Source: an uncultured Alphaproteobacteria bacterium (GTDB taxonomy: Bacteria > Pseudomonadota > Alphaproteobacteria > RF32 > CAG-239). From it: a DNA stretch of 64,000 bases. The stretch is from NCBI GenBank assembly GCA_934277435.1, contig CAKQUE010000001.1, forward strand, positions 248,001-312,000. Reading direction: 5' to 3'. The translations under genes and the position numbers were made by a program. This document shows, one piece after another, positions 44,167 to 52,533 of the stretch. The notes beneath the pieces are model-generated. The model was given only the letters and a program-made list of their open reading frames with translations. It was not told the DNA's origin and ran no database searches. Numbering within the stretch: position 1 is the stretch's first letter; each line of letters opens with the position of its first letter.

Positions 44167-44339
44167 CGTCCGGTGTTGCACCACTGGACGTTATATTAAC
44201 TTTGAAAGGGTTAAACCCAATCTTTAACCTATTTCCAAGTTAAGGATAGCCTATTTTTGTATAAAAGTCAAGGCTTTTATCAAATTTAAGCGGGGTTTAT
44301 CTCTTTTCCAACCGTCTGTATAGACTGAAAGGATAAGGA
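44167..44339 (+). promoter_or_regulatory. Structured 5' leader of the small peptide gene
   Basis: A 5'-terminal hairpin (AACGTCC with GGACGTT, inner GGTG/CACC) begins the predicted transcript, followed by further potential pairing (AAAAG/CTTTT near 44259-44279). The leader is about 170 nt for a 23-codon gene, and the transcript is ended by a terminator at 44425-44452. Confidence 0.5.
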
Positions 44340-44411
44340 ATGATAAACTTAGTCAGAGTTTTAAGCGTTATTATTCATTTGCTTAAAATCATCATCCTTC
44401 TATTAAAATAG
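44340..44411 (+). CDS. Small hydrophobic peptide, 23 residues (type I toxin-like)
   Basis: The peptide starts MINLVRVLSVIIHLL and ends with a run of Ile/Leu closed by Lys; it could span the membrane once. AAGGATAAGGA lies right before the ATG. Its own promoter, long structured leader and terminator resemble type I toxin mRNAs, but no antisense RNA has been found by eye and no family was recognised. A chance ORF in a structured noncoding RNA is the alternative. Confidence 0.45.
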   Translation: MINLVRVLSVIIHLLKIIILLLK

Positions 44412-44424
44412 TATAGTATGATGA

Positions 44425-44452
44425 GGCGGAGTTTTCAAGCTCCGCCCTTTGT
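44425..44452 (+). terminator. Rho-independent terminator of the small peptide transcript
   Basis: GGCGGAG (44425-44431) pairs with CTCCGCC (44440-44446) across 8 nt; CTTTGTTATTT follows. It lies 13 nt after the small ORF's stop. Confidence 0.7.
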
Positions 44453-44540
44453 TATTTGAGAAAAAGTTTCATTTTTTGTATTACCAGATAGTATTTGTTT
44501 CCAGTTTGTTTTTTAATATGTAATAATGACAAGATATAAC

Positions 44541-45191
44541 TCAATAAGGATTTAGCGAGATCGTAAAGTGAGCGTAACCATTTTCCGGAAAAGTAATATT
44601 GCATTTTTGGTTTATATCGCTGATGGTTGCATTAGGCAATGTTTTATTCGTGTACAATGATATTCCGGAAGTATTATTCCAGCTTGCTGCATCGGAATAC
44701 CATACGGTAATTTCTTGAACTTCATTTGCAACCGGAATCAAACTTAATATAATATTACGGCAGAGTTCTTTAACGGAAGGGGTGGAGGTTGTATCTGTTT
44801 GATAAAACGTCAAATATATAAGCAACTGGAAAATTTTAAATGTTTGATTCTGTTGATTAACTTGCGTGCGCATTCCGTAGGCTAATTCTATTTTTGTCCC
44901 GTATTTATCATATATTTTCCCATTTTCATAGAACGTTTTGTCTGGAATTTCACCCAAATCGTTTAGGATATAAGTTATGTATTTAAAAGTGAAATGTTGT
45001 CCGCCTAAATGACTTCTTAATTCAAGTGTGGTTCTGACTAGCTGAGAGATCAGATTGCGCTGGATATTTGACCGCCATTTTCCCATAGCTTTGGAATAGC
45101 CGGAGATGCCAACGACGCTCAATACTCCAATAATAGCCAGTACTCCCAACATTTCTATCATTGAGCGACCTTTTTCAAAAGTATTATTCAT
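44541..45191 (-). CDS. Type IV pilin-like (pseudopilin) protein 3
   Basis: 216 residues from the ATG at 45191, chosen because AGGAGG lies 8 nt upstream. The N-terminus MNNTFEKG|RSMIEMLGVLAII and then VLSVVGISGYSKAM is shared with copies 1 and 2; the C-terminal domain is different (LVRTTLELRSHLGG, then EIPDKTFYENGKIYDKYG). It sits behind leader RNA copy 3. Confidence 0.8.
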   Translation of the reverse strand: MNNTFEKGRSMIEMLGVLAIIGVLSVVGISGYSKAMGKWRSNIQRNLISQLVRTTLELRSHLGGQHFTFKYITYILNDLGEIPDKTFYENGKIYDKYGTKIELAYGMRTQVNQQNQTFKIFQLLIYLTFYQTDTTSTPSVKELCRNIILSLIPVANEVQEITVWYSDAASWNNTSGISLYTNKTLPNATISDINQKCNITFPENGYAHFTISLNPY

Positions 45192-45220
45192 ATTTTCAAA
45201 CCTCCTAAAAAACATAAAAC

Positions 45221-45407
45221 AAAACCCGCTGTCAGAAGCGGGCGGATGTTCGAAAACCGTATACCTAGAAACGGCTCGGCTTATTCAGCACATAGCCATA
45301 TTCAGCCGACATCCGCTCCAAGCAGAAATCGGCATAAAAATTTTAGGTCATTATGCAATGACCCTAGGTAAAAGGGTTTTCGACGCCCTCGGCATATCTC
45401 TATACCT
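45221..45407 (-). ncRNA. Structured pilin-leader RNA, copy 3 (minus strand)
   Basis: Read on the minus strand: hairpin GGGcgtcgaaaaCCC; hairpin GGTCATT-gcat-AATGACC followed by TAAAATT; closing stem GGATG (45314-45310) with CATCC (45248-45244); inner TCGGCT/AGCCG enclosing ATATGGCTATGTGCTGAATA; terminator CCCGCT/AGCGGG (45242-45237, 45230-45225) and TTTT. Sequence identity to copy 2 is high in the closing part (GGATGTCGGCT and AACATCCGCCCGCTT), and lower elsewhere with paired changes. Confidence 0.72.
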
Positions 45408-45413
45408 ATAAAT

Positions 45414-45442
45414 TTTGTAGCTTGAAAATGTAGAAAAGTAAA
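45414..45442 (-). promoter_or_regulatory. Promoter of pilin-leader RNA 3
   Basis: On the minus strand TTTACT (45442-45437), 17 nt, then TACAAA (45419-45414), preceded by TTC as in the other two copies. The -10 box is the weakest of the three. Confidence 0.5.
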
Positions 45443-45469
45443 GAACTTTGTAAACAAGTTTAGTTTTTG

Positions 45470-45500
45470 TTTGTAATCTAAACGTGTAATTTATTTTCTT
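45470..45500 (+). repeat. 31-bp direct repeat, copy 2
   Basis: Same as 44098-44128 with one change. In copy 1 a promoter follows directly; here TTGATA follows without a convincing -10 box. Confidence 0.8.
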
Positions 45501-45515
45501 GTATTGATAAATATG

Positions 45516-45549
45516 AAAAAATATCCTGAAATTTTTTCAGGATATTTTT
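45516..45549 (-). terminator. Bidirectional terminator
   Basis: AAAAATATCCTGAA pairs with TTCAGGATATTTTT around a short loop. It lies 7 nt past the stop of the minus-strand gene 45556-45978 and reads TTTTTT on that strand. Confidence 0.82.
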
Positions 45550-45555
45550 AAGCTG

Positions 45556-45978
45556 TTAGAAAATTTTTCTTTGTTTAACCAGATATTCTATCAGATTATC
45601 AATGTTATAAACCTTGCCAAGCAGGTGCACATAATATTCGTGGCCATAACATTCGCGATAGACAAGTCCGTCAAATTGATTGAGAATGGAGGGGTTGACA
45701 GGCGTGTAAAGCACAAAATCATTTTGGTTATAAAACAAAAAACGTACTTTACCGCTTGCATTCTCATCTTTAAATATCTGCCAAAGGGTATGAAAAAGAT
45801 GATAAATTTTATGAATTGCCCATTCATCAATATCCTCAAATTTTTCATCATCTTTGACAATGAGCAAGTATAAAACACGAGTACCGCTCAGAGGAATTTC
45901 TTTGACAGAAAGTTCCAAATCTTTAGGACAAGCTGATTGGACTTTAAGCAAGAGGCTTTCAATAATTTCCTTTGTCAT
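45556..45978 (-). CDS. Hypothetical protein
   Basis: 140 residues, not recognised, acidic and aromatic, no signal peptide or membrane segment. It has a mixed alpha/beta look with a YYVHLLGKVYNIDNLIEYL helix near the C-terminus. No strong ribosome binding site is visible. It is monocistronic with a good terminator. Confidence 0.6.
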   Translation of the reverse strand: MTKEIIESLLLKVQSACPKDLELSVKEIPLSGTRVLYLLIVKDDEKFEDIDEWAIHKIYHLFHTLWQIFKDENASGKVRFLFYNQNDFVLYTPVNPSILNQFDGLVYRECYGHEYYVHLLGKVYNIDNLIEYLVKQRKIF

Positions 45979-46069
45979 AACATAATTATTTTAGATGAAA
46001 CATAAATATAAATTTTATGCCTCAGATAATGCGCTTTAATCTGATTTTTGTCAAGTTATTTAGATAACT

Positions 46070-47461
46070 TTATTTTCCAGCTAAAATATTTGTAAACAGC
46101 TCGTGTACGCTCGGAATATGTCCGTCGGCATAAAGCGGATCACTGCCAAAACGATAAACATTGTGTCCGGCAAAAGCCAAGTTGTTTTGCACATCTCCAC
46201 CGTGTCCTATTTCCATTAAAGTATGGTGTATGCAATAAGTGCGTGGGTCCGGTATTTTGCCGGTAGTGCCGTTAGCACGCGACCAGCACGAAAATTGACA
46301 TTGTGACAAGCAGCCGACGCAACGCGCACGTTGCTGCTGCATTTCTTGCCATTCGCTAGGTGTCAAAAATACCAAAGTCGAATCCGGAGTTTCTTTAATA
46401 ACCGTATAACCAGCTTGCTGCTGCTCCTTTATATGTTTTAACGAATCTGCGGCTACATAGACGGTTTTAACTTCTGAAACAGCCAAAGGCGTGTTTAATT
46501 CAGCAGTAGCTTGTAAACTATAAGTTATTTCTGCAGCTTTACGTCGCATTAAATTGGCTAAGAAATCGTTTTTTATGGCCGAAGAATAGAAACCGGTCGG
46601 GCTAAATTTTTGCAAAATAACATCGCCTTTTTTGGTGTTCAGCATCAGCTTTTTCCAAGCGTCGCTAATCGGGCTTTCTTTTGTAATCATCGGACGTGTA
46701 CCAAATTGAAAAGCCACATTGCCTAATTCTGGATTATTGATGTAATCTTGCCAATCCGCCAAACTCCAAACACCGCCGGCAATAATTATTGGCAATTCCG
46801 GCAAACCCAAATCAATCAGAGCTTTACGCAGAGCAACCAATCTTTCATACGGCCGTTGCGGTTCAAGTGGATTTTCGGCATTAGACAAGCCGTTGTGTCC
46901 GCCGGCAAGCCAAGGGTCTTCATAAACTACACCGCCTAAAAATTCGGCATAATTTTTAAATGAACGTTTCCATAAAATTTGCATAGCTCTAGCCGATGAC
47001 ACAATCGGATAATAGTAGACGCTGTGCGCTGAAGCAATTGCGCCCAGATTGTATGGCAGACCGGCACCACAGGTTACACCGTGGATAAGGCCTTTTGCAC
47101 CTTCTAAAACACGGGTGATAACTTCTTCGGAGTCTGCCATTTCCCACAGCATATTGATGTGAATTCTGCCGTTGCCGCCGGCAATTTCGTGGGCAATCTG
47201 CGCCTGTGAAATACCTCCCTTTACGGCATATTCAACCATTTCACGGTGACGCTTTTCCCGAATCTTTTCGTTAAACAATTCTGGAATTTCATTGCCGTCT
47301 TTATCCAGAGCCGTCGGGCTGACCATAGAAATGGTGCCGACGCCGCCTTCTTTGGCCCAAGCACCCGAGCTTTTGCCGTCGGTGCCGTTAATACCTTTTC
47401 CGCCTTCTACTAAAGGAAAAACTTCGGCGTTGGATAATTTTATTTTGTGGAGTTCTTTCAT
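46070..47461 (-). CDS. Nitronate monooxygenase-like flavoenzyme with C-terminal Cys cluster
   Basis: 463 residues. The TIM-barrel FMN enzyme of the 2-nitropropane dioxygenase type is suggested by GGVGTISM, GVTCGAGLPYNL, IIIAGGVWS and FQFGTRPMITKES. Around residue 390, beyond the normal family length, RCVGCLSQCQFSCW places four cysteines that may bind iron-sulfur or another metal. Oxidation of nitronates or reduction of another small substrate is inferred from the family; the actual substrate is unknown. Confidence 0.72.
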   Translation of the reverse strand: MKELHKIKLSNAEVFPLVEGGKGINGTDGKSSGAWAKEGGVGTISMVSPTALDKDGNEIPELFNEKIREKRHREMVEYAVKGGISQAQIAHEIAGGNGRIHINMLWEMADSEEVITRVLEGAKGLIHGVTCGAGLPYNLGAIASAHSVYYYPIVSSARAMQILWKRSFKNYAEFLGGVVYEDPWLAGGHNGLSNAENPLEPQRPYERLVALRKALIDLGLPELPIIIAGGVWSLADWQDYINNPELGNVAFQFGTRPMITKESPISDAWKKLMLNTKKGDVILQKFSPTGFYSSAIKNDFLANLMRRKAAEITYSLQATAELNTPLAVSEVKTVYVAADSLKHIKEQQQAGYTVIKETPDSTLVFLTPSEWQEMQQQRARCVGCLSQCQFSCWSRANGTTGKIPDPRTYCIHHTLMEIGHGGDVQNNLAFAGHNVYRFGSDPLYADGHIPSVHELFTNILAGK

Positions 47462-47568
47462 CAGTTCCTCTATTTCTAAAATTTAACTGATAAAAATATA
47501 TGACCATTTTTGAAAAAAATAAAGTAGGCACTTTTAAGTGGTATAGTTTCGCTAAGGAAACAAATAGA

Positions 47569-49023
47569 TTATTCAGCCATTTTGAACACATCAAATGAAA
47601 AGTCGTTTATGGCCAAAAAGGCAATACCTAGGCAAATAAAAGCATAAATCTGCAGCATACTTAAAATATTTTGATTTTTTGTTTCCGGTATATATTGCGG
47701 TATCAGCGCCAATAAGCGATTGATTCCGACAGCGGCAAATAAAATAGCTATCAGCTGAGCAAAAATGCCAAGGTTTATAAGTAAAGTGGCTAGCGGCGAA
47801 ATAATCTTAAATAAAAATGTAAAAAACAGCAAATACGCGGCTAAAAAAATATGATACCCGCGATTGAGCAGATGCTTTGTATTTTCTAACTTCTGCCGAT
47901 GTTCAGCGATTTTTTCGGTTGTTAACGTGGATACGTCGACGCCGCGGATAGTTTGCGGCTCTTCTTGTTGTTTTTTTATGTTGTTAAGGTTAGCCTTCAG
48001 CTTTTCGTTTATCATACACAGTCCGCAGCCCTTTGGTGTGAAATAAACGTGGTTATGGTCTTTTTTACACTGTTTGAGGTGTTTTAATATATATTCCAGC
48101 TGAGTTTGCCATTCCAAAGCTGTTGGACGCTCATTGCCTTTGGTAAAAGCGCGTTCAAATAAAGTCATTGTGGCTTTATCAAAGTAGTCATGCATGCTAT
48201 AAGGATGCGGTGCTTGATAAGTATCCGGCCACATACCATAGGCGTAGTGATAGCCGGCAATTCTTTCTTGAATAGAAAGCATGGCGTCTTTTTTGTTGCG
48301 CGGAGTGCCGGAAAACGGATGAATACCCTCATTTAAAAGTTTGAAAATAATAACCGCCAGAGCAAACTTATCTTGTTCTTCGCCCATATTTTCACAAGTT
48401 TCATTCATACCTTCCGGATAAATGTATTCTTCACTAACATATTCTGCAGGGTAGCGCGAATCGTTTTCACCTTTGATGGAAAAACCGTCACAGTCAAACA
48501 TGGCGACCAACATAGTTTTTTTGTATATGGAAACATTGGTTGGTTTTAAATCGATGATGTAGTGTCCGCAGGCGTGAAGTGCCGCAACAACCGAAGTGAT
48601 GTTATAAGCGGCAAAAATGCGGTCAATATAGCGTTCGGACAAACCTAGCTTGCGGCGGACAGCTTTTTGAATCAAATGGTCTAAGGAAACGGCTTTTTGC
48701 GTATCGATTAACGGCATTAGATAACCCATGCAATAGCCTTGTTTATCTTCTAGCAAGGCGATAGGCCACGCAATTTGAATATATTCCGTTCCGTCATTGC
48801 TGATAGTTGGAATATTCGGTTTATTATGAAGCATAGCTTCCAGCTTTTTGCGGTTGCTTTCGCTTTTTTCATGGTCATGAAAGATTTTTGCCACAATTTT
48901 AGGGCTGCCGATAACTTCAAATATTTTTCCGGCGGCGCCGCCTTTGTTCAATAAATTTCCCAGAGTGATTTCTTCGTGTTTGCCGTCTGGATACAGAGCT
49001 AAATATGTTGAATTTTCCGTCAT
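47569..49023 (-). CDS. Protein kinase-like protein with C-terminal membrane region (TerY-P triad kinase)
   Basis: 484 residues from the ATG at 49023, whose A is also the last base of the preceding stop (TAATG). The protein kinase fold has a glycine loop (KGGAAGKIFEV), VAKIF (ATP lysine), a catalytic loop IIDLKPTN (the usual HRD is altered) and DCDGF in place of DFG. A Cys/His cluster (CKKDHNHVYFTPKGCGLC, near 343-360) may bind metal. Three hydrophobic segments end the protein. With the vWA and PP2C genes it forms the TerY-P type triad. Confidence 0.8.
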   Translation of the reverse strand: MTENSTYLALYPDGKHEEITLGNLLNKGGAAGKIFEVIGSPKIVAKIFHDHEKSESNRKKLEAMLHNKPNIPTISNDGTEYIQIAWPIALLEDKQGYCMGYLMPLIDTQKAVSLDHLIQKAVRRKLGLSERYIDRIFAAYNITSVVAALHACGHYIIDLKPTNVSIYKKTMLVAMFDCDGFSIKGENDSRYPAEYVSEEYIYPEGMNETCENMGEEQDKFALAVIIFKLLNEGIHPFSGTPRNKKDAMLSIQERIAGYHYAYGMWPDTYQAPHPYSMHDYFDKATMTLFERAFTKGNERPTALEWQTQLEYILKHLKQCKKDHNHVYFTPKGCGLCMINEKLKANLNNIKKQQEEPQTIRGVDVSTLTTEKIAEHRQKLENTKHLLNRGYHIFLAAYLLFFTFLFKIISPLATLLINLGIFAQLIAILFAAVGINRLLALIPQYIPETKNQNILSMLQIYAFICLGIAFLAINDFSFDVFKMAE

Positions 49024-49769
49024 TATAGTTTGGCCCATAAAATTGTTTTGTCATCAGCATTAAGCCGTTGAGCGTGGCGATTGTTCAAGGTGTTGCGCAA
49101 AGCGTCAACGGCGTAGGTTTTTCGGGATTCTTTTTCCAAGTATTCTATTATCGGAATTAGAAAGTTGCGGTGAATTTTATAAAAATCGTTGGAAAAGGCA
49201 AAGCCTGTGACGCCGTCTGTCATCAATAAAATGCGGTTGACATTTTCTATGTTGGTAAAGCGCAGGCAGTCTTTCCAATCGTCCATGGTATAAAAATAGG
49301 TTTCACACGAAAAAGCGCCGTTTTCCGGTTCAGAAATAATAAAATTGCTGTATTCGCCATTTTGAAAAGCGATGCCGGCGCCGTCGCCGATGTGAAAAAA
49401 TACGCCTTTGTCGTTGTGATAGAACACACCGACCAAAGTTGCCGAAAAATTGATGAAATCGGCAGAAGTCTTACTTTGATTATAGCGGTGCAACAATAAT
49501 TTTTGACGGGCGATACTTATGGCTTTGATAACATCGCTGCGAATCGTTTTGATATCTGAGTTTATCAATAAATCACAAAGTGTTTCGCAGATAATTTTGG
49601 CTCCGATTTTGCTATGCTTAGCCGAGCCTGCACCATCGGAAACTATGGCCACAAGTTTATTTTTGGTTGAACGGGCGCAGCTGTAATCTTGGCACGGCAA
49701 ACCAAGGGACTTGTGCAAGGGTCCGCGAATGCTGGTCGAAAGTACATGTATGCGCTCGTTGTTGCTCAT
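49023..49769 (-). CDS. PP2C-family protein phosphatase
   Basis: 248 residues. LPCQDYS, VSDGAGSAKHS, HIGDGAG, LMTDGV and DDKTILW are PP2C motifs with metal-binding aspartates. It probably dephosphorylates targets of the kinase-like protein that follows. Its ATG directly follows the vWA gene's stop, and its stop overlaps the next start. Confidence 0.85.
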   Translation of the reverse strand: MSNNERIHVLSTSIRGPLHKSLGLPCQDYSCARSTKNKLVAIVSDGAGSAKHSKIGAKIICETLCDLLINSDIKTIRSDVIKAISIARQKLLLHRYNQSKTSADFINFSATLVGVFYHNDKGVFFHIGDGAGIAFQNGEYSNFIISEPENGAFSCETYFYTMDDWKDCLRFTNIENVNRILLMTDGVTGFAFSNDFYKIHRNFLIPIIEYLEKESRKTYAVDALRNTLNNRHAQRLNADDKTILWAKL

Positions 49770-50456
49770 TTAGTTTTTCTTTTCATTCCAATCGTTAATA
49801 TCGTCTAAATAGTGGTTGGCGTTTGGCGCTGCCTTGGAAATACAAGAAACGCTGCGGCTCAGCCACAAGAAAAATTCGGTAAATTTTAGTCCGGTTAGTC
49901 GTTTAGGCGGAAGCAAAGAAAATTTTGCCAGTTTATCCAAATTAGCCCCTTGGGTTCCAATAGCGTGAATAACAACTTTTTTGTTTTTTTGAGCATAACG
50001 GCAAATTTCTGCCGAATCTTCCCAACCATAATCGGTTGGCTCGCCATCACTGATTAAAAAAATCCAAGGACGTTTGGAGGTAATGCCGCAGTTATCATAA
50101 AGACATTTTTGCTCTTCAATTTTTTGCAGAGCGAGTTCCATGGCTTTTCCCAATGGAGTTAAACCACCGGCCTCCATCTCCGGTGCTGTGAAATTCATGG
50201 CATCAGTCCAGTCGGAAACGATTTTTACTTCATCTTTACCAAAAGCTTTTATAATCAATAGCTGGACGCGAGAGCTGGCGTCAATATCATCTTTCAATTC
50301 TTTTTCCAGCGCAATCAGTCCGGCGTTTAGTTGCTTTATTGGTTCACCGCGCATAGAGCCGGAACAATCCAAAACCAAAACGCAAGGAGTTCTTTCATTG
50401 GCGTTATCGGCAAATTCCACATACGGAATTGTATTTGTTGTATTTTTTTCAACCAT
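49770..50456 (-). CDS. von Willebrand factor A domain protein (TerY-like)
   Basis: 228 residues. The MIDAS motif is DCSGSMRG (near residue 30), with T and D ligands at GGLTPLG and SDGEPTDYG. TerY-like vWA proteins occur with PP2C and kinase genes in stress and metal-response loci. First of three tightly coupled genes; a tiny lipoprotein gene ends 8 nt before it. Confidence 0.85.
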   Translation of the reverse strand: MVEKNTTNTIPYVEFADNANERTPCVLVLDCSGSMRGEPIKQLNAGLIALEKELKDDIDASSRVQLLIIKAFGKDEVKIVSDWTDAMNFTAPEMEAGGLTPLGKAMELALQKIEEQKCLYDNCGITSKRPWIFLISDGEPTDYGWEDSAEICRYAQKNKKVVIHAIGTQGANLDKLAKFSLLPPKRLTGLKFTEFFLWLSRSVSCISKAAPNANHYLDDINDWNEKKN

Positions 50457-50464
50457 TTTAGCCT

Positions 50465-50599
50465 CTATTCATTTGGGTAGTTATGCGGATATCCACTGCC
50501 TTCAATCGGTGATGGTGCAGAATATTTGCCGCAAGCGCTCAAAGCACAAAAACAGCTGAATAAGCAGATAATTAACAATATTTTTTGCATTGACTTCAT
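50465..50599 (-). CDS. Small lipoprotein (LptM-like)
   Basis: 44 residues, too short for most gene callers. A signal peptide ends in a lipobox LSAC; the mature part begins CGKYSAPSP and ends GYPHNYPNE, like the small outer-membrane lipoprotein family LptM, which assists disulfide maturation of LptD. A second ATG three codons on is possible. Its stop lies 8 nt before the vWA gene, so it may be the first gene of that operon. Confidence 0.65.
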   Translation of the reverse strand: MKSMQKILLIICLFSCFCALSACGKYSAPSPIEGSGYPHNYPNE

Positions 50600-50695
50600 T
50601 TGTTAACCTTTTTTTTGATGAGTTTAGAATATATTTAACATAAGTTGAGATAAATATAAAACTAATTTTTGTTTTTAACAGAAAGTTGTTAAGGA

Positions 50696-51226
50696 ATGAA
50701 TAAAATTTTAAAAATCTGTGGTGCTATTCTGATTGTGGTGACGGTATTTTGTTCATCGGTGCAGGCAAAACTAAATGTTTTTCCGCAGCCAAGGTATGTT
50801 CCAGATTTAAACTTTTATGGCGATAGTGGCAAGGCGTATAAGTTAAAAGATTTTAAAGATGATTTGCTGATGGCTGTTATTTGGTCCAGACGTTGCGGAC
50901 CGTGTTTGGCCGATTTGAAACCATTGAGCAAGTTTGCCAAAGCCACAAAAGACGAAGGTATTCATGTTATTTTGATTTCTCCTGCCGAAGAGTGGAAAAG
51001 CGTAGATGAAAAGAGATTGTTTCTTAAGCGTTTTGGGGCAGAGGACTTAATTAGTTATTCGGATAAAAAATCAGCCTTTGTCGACGGTATGGGGATTATG
51101 GTGACGCCAACGGCTTTGCTTATTAATCGCGATGGATTAGAAGTGGGGCAGATTACAGGTGCTGTGCCTTGGGATAATCCAAAAGCTATCAAGTATATTG
51201 TGGATTTGAAAAATAAACTCTATTAA
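50696..51226 (+). CDS. TlpA-like thioredoxin-fold protein, exported
   Basis: 176 residues. A signal peptide (about 1-23) precedes a thioredoxin fold with the redox motif RCGPC and cis-Pro region VTPTALLINRDG. It probably reduces disulfides in the periplasm (TlpA/ResA group). It converges on the DedA gene with a 4-nt overlap. Confidence 0.83.
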   Translation: MNKILKICGAILIVVTVFCSSVQAKLNVFPQPRYVPDLNFYGDSGKAYKLKDFKDDLLMAVIWSRRCGPCLADLKPLSKFAKATKDEGIHVILISPAEEWKSVDEKRLFLKRFGAEDLISYSDKKSAFVDGMGIMVTPTALLINRDGLEVGQITGAVPWDNPKAIKYIVDLKNKLY

Positions 51227-51816
51227 AAGAGTTTTATCATCGCAAATCCGCCGATTAACAAGAGTAAAAAGAGAATAGAAAGCCAGCCCAAATTTTTTTC
51301 GATGAATTCGCGCATGGTTTCGCCATATTTTTTCAATAGCCATGCCACTAAATAGAAGCGCATGCCGCGAGCGATAATCGACGCAATGGTGAAAACAATC
51401 AAGTTCATATGCACCACGCCGCTGGCAATGGTGATGATTTTATACGGAAACGGCGTTATACCAGCGCCAAAGACAATCCATGCGCCATATTGATTGTATA
51501 AATCCTTAAAGGAATTGAATTTTTCTAAATAACCGTAAAAATTTAGCAAAGGCTCGGCTATCAGTTGGAAAAAATAAAAACCAATAGCATATCCAAGATA
51601 AGCCCCAATAACGCTTCCCACTGTGGCAACACCGGCGATTGACCAAGCTTTTTTAGGCGCAGCCAAAATCATTGGTATAAGCATAACGTCTGGCGGAATA
51701 GGAAAAAAAGAACTCTCAATAAAAGCAACGGCAAATAACCAATAAATAGCGCCGTTTTCTTTTGAAAGATGAAATACCGAATCGTAAATTTTACGCACAA
51801 ATTGGTTAAAGCTCAT
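51223..51816 (-). CDS. DedA/YqaA-family membrane protein
   Basis: 197 residues with about five membrane helices. FIESSFFPIPPDVMLIPM and GAGITPFPYKIITIASG match the YqaA branch of the DedA family, some of which recycle undecaprenyl phosphate. It is the last gene of a minus-strand run that begins at 55372. Confidence 0.85.
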   Translation of the reverse strand: MSFNQFVRKIYDSVFHLSKENGAIYWLFAVAFIESSFFPIPPDVMLIPMILAAPKKAWSIAGVATVGSVIGAYLGYAIGFYFFQLIAEPLLNFYGYLEKFNSFKDLYNQYGAWIVFGAGITPFPYKIITIASGVVHMNLIVFTIASIIARGMRFYLVAWLLKKYGETMREFIEKNLGWLSILFLLLLIGGFAMIKLF

Positions 51817-51856
51817 AGTTTCTATCCTTGATAAACAGATTGTCTACCAAAGAAAT

Positions 51857-52486
51857 CTACTGTAAAAATTTTTTTATTTCAGCAATATCCTGTTGTCTAT
51901 CCACATAAAAAATATGCGGCCGATTTAAAAGACGAGGAACTGGTTTGAAAGGTTGTCCGTATTCTATGCATATAACATTGGGGGTGTTTTTTTGCAAATA
52001 TTGTTGTGCGGCTTCTTGAGTGTGAACTTCAAAACAATTTGTATCGTTTAATTCCGGTATCAAATGGCAAAAACTTTTTGCTTGGGGCGAATATTTGTTT
52101 AAAAGCATAACTTGATGCTGCTTGCTGCCCAAATTGTAACTTTCAAGAATATTTAGCAATTTTTGCGACGAATCTGCTTCGGTAATGTAGTGCGCCGCTT
52201 TAATCGCTGAATTAATTTGCAGGTGCAGTGGTTTTAGAATAATCAGCGGAAAACGAAAATGTTGCTTGCTTAATTCTTCTAAAAGCGCCTGCGCCGGTTT
52301 ATCGCCGTGATGAACCGTAACCATTAAAGCGTCGATGTGCAATTCTTTTAGATAGTTTAGCAAAAGAAATAAATTATTCGTTCCAAACATTTTTATTTGG
52401 CGTTTAGACAAAGCTTTTTGCAATAGCCGCAAATTGCGTTGGCTGCGGTCAAATACAACAATGTATCCTTGTGACGAGTGCTTCAT
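51857..52486 (-). CDS. Hypothetical, possible tandem receiver-like protein
   Basis: 209 residues. Two segments resemble degenerate response-regulator receiver folds: IVVFDRSQRNLRLLQKAL with DALMVTV, and the second half with VMLLNKYSPQAKSF and VICIEYG. Neither has the full set of acidic residues or the conserved Lys, so phosphorylation is unlikely. No output domain. The fold call is tentative. Confidence 0.5.
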   Translation of the reverse strand: MKHSSQGYIVVFDRSQRNLRLLQKALSKRQIKMFGTNNLFLLLNYLKELHIDALMVTVHHGDKPAQALLEELSKQHFRFPLIILKPLHLQINSAIKAAHYITEADSSQKLLNILESYNLGSKQHQVMLLNKYSPQAKSFCHLIPELNDTNCFEVHTQEAAQQYLQKNTPNVICIEYGQPFKPVPRLLNRPHIFYVDRQQDIAEIKKFLQ

Positions 52487-52533
52487 ATCTGTTCTCCTAT
52501 GTGGAAAAAAGATATAGTATTTTTTGTAAAGTT

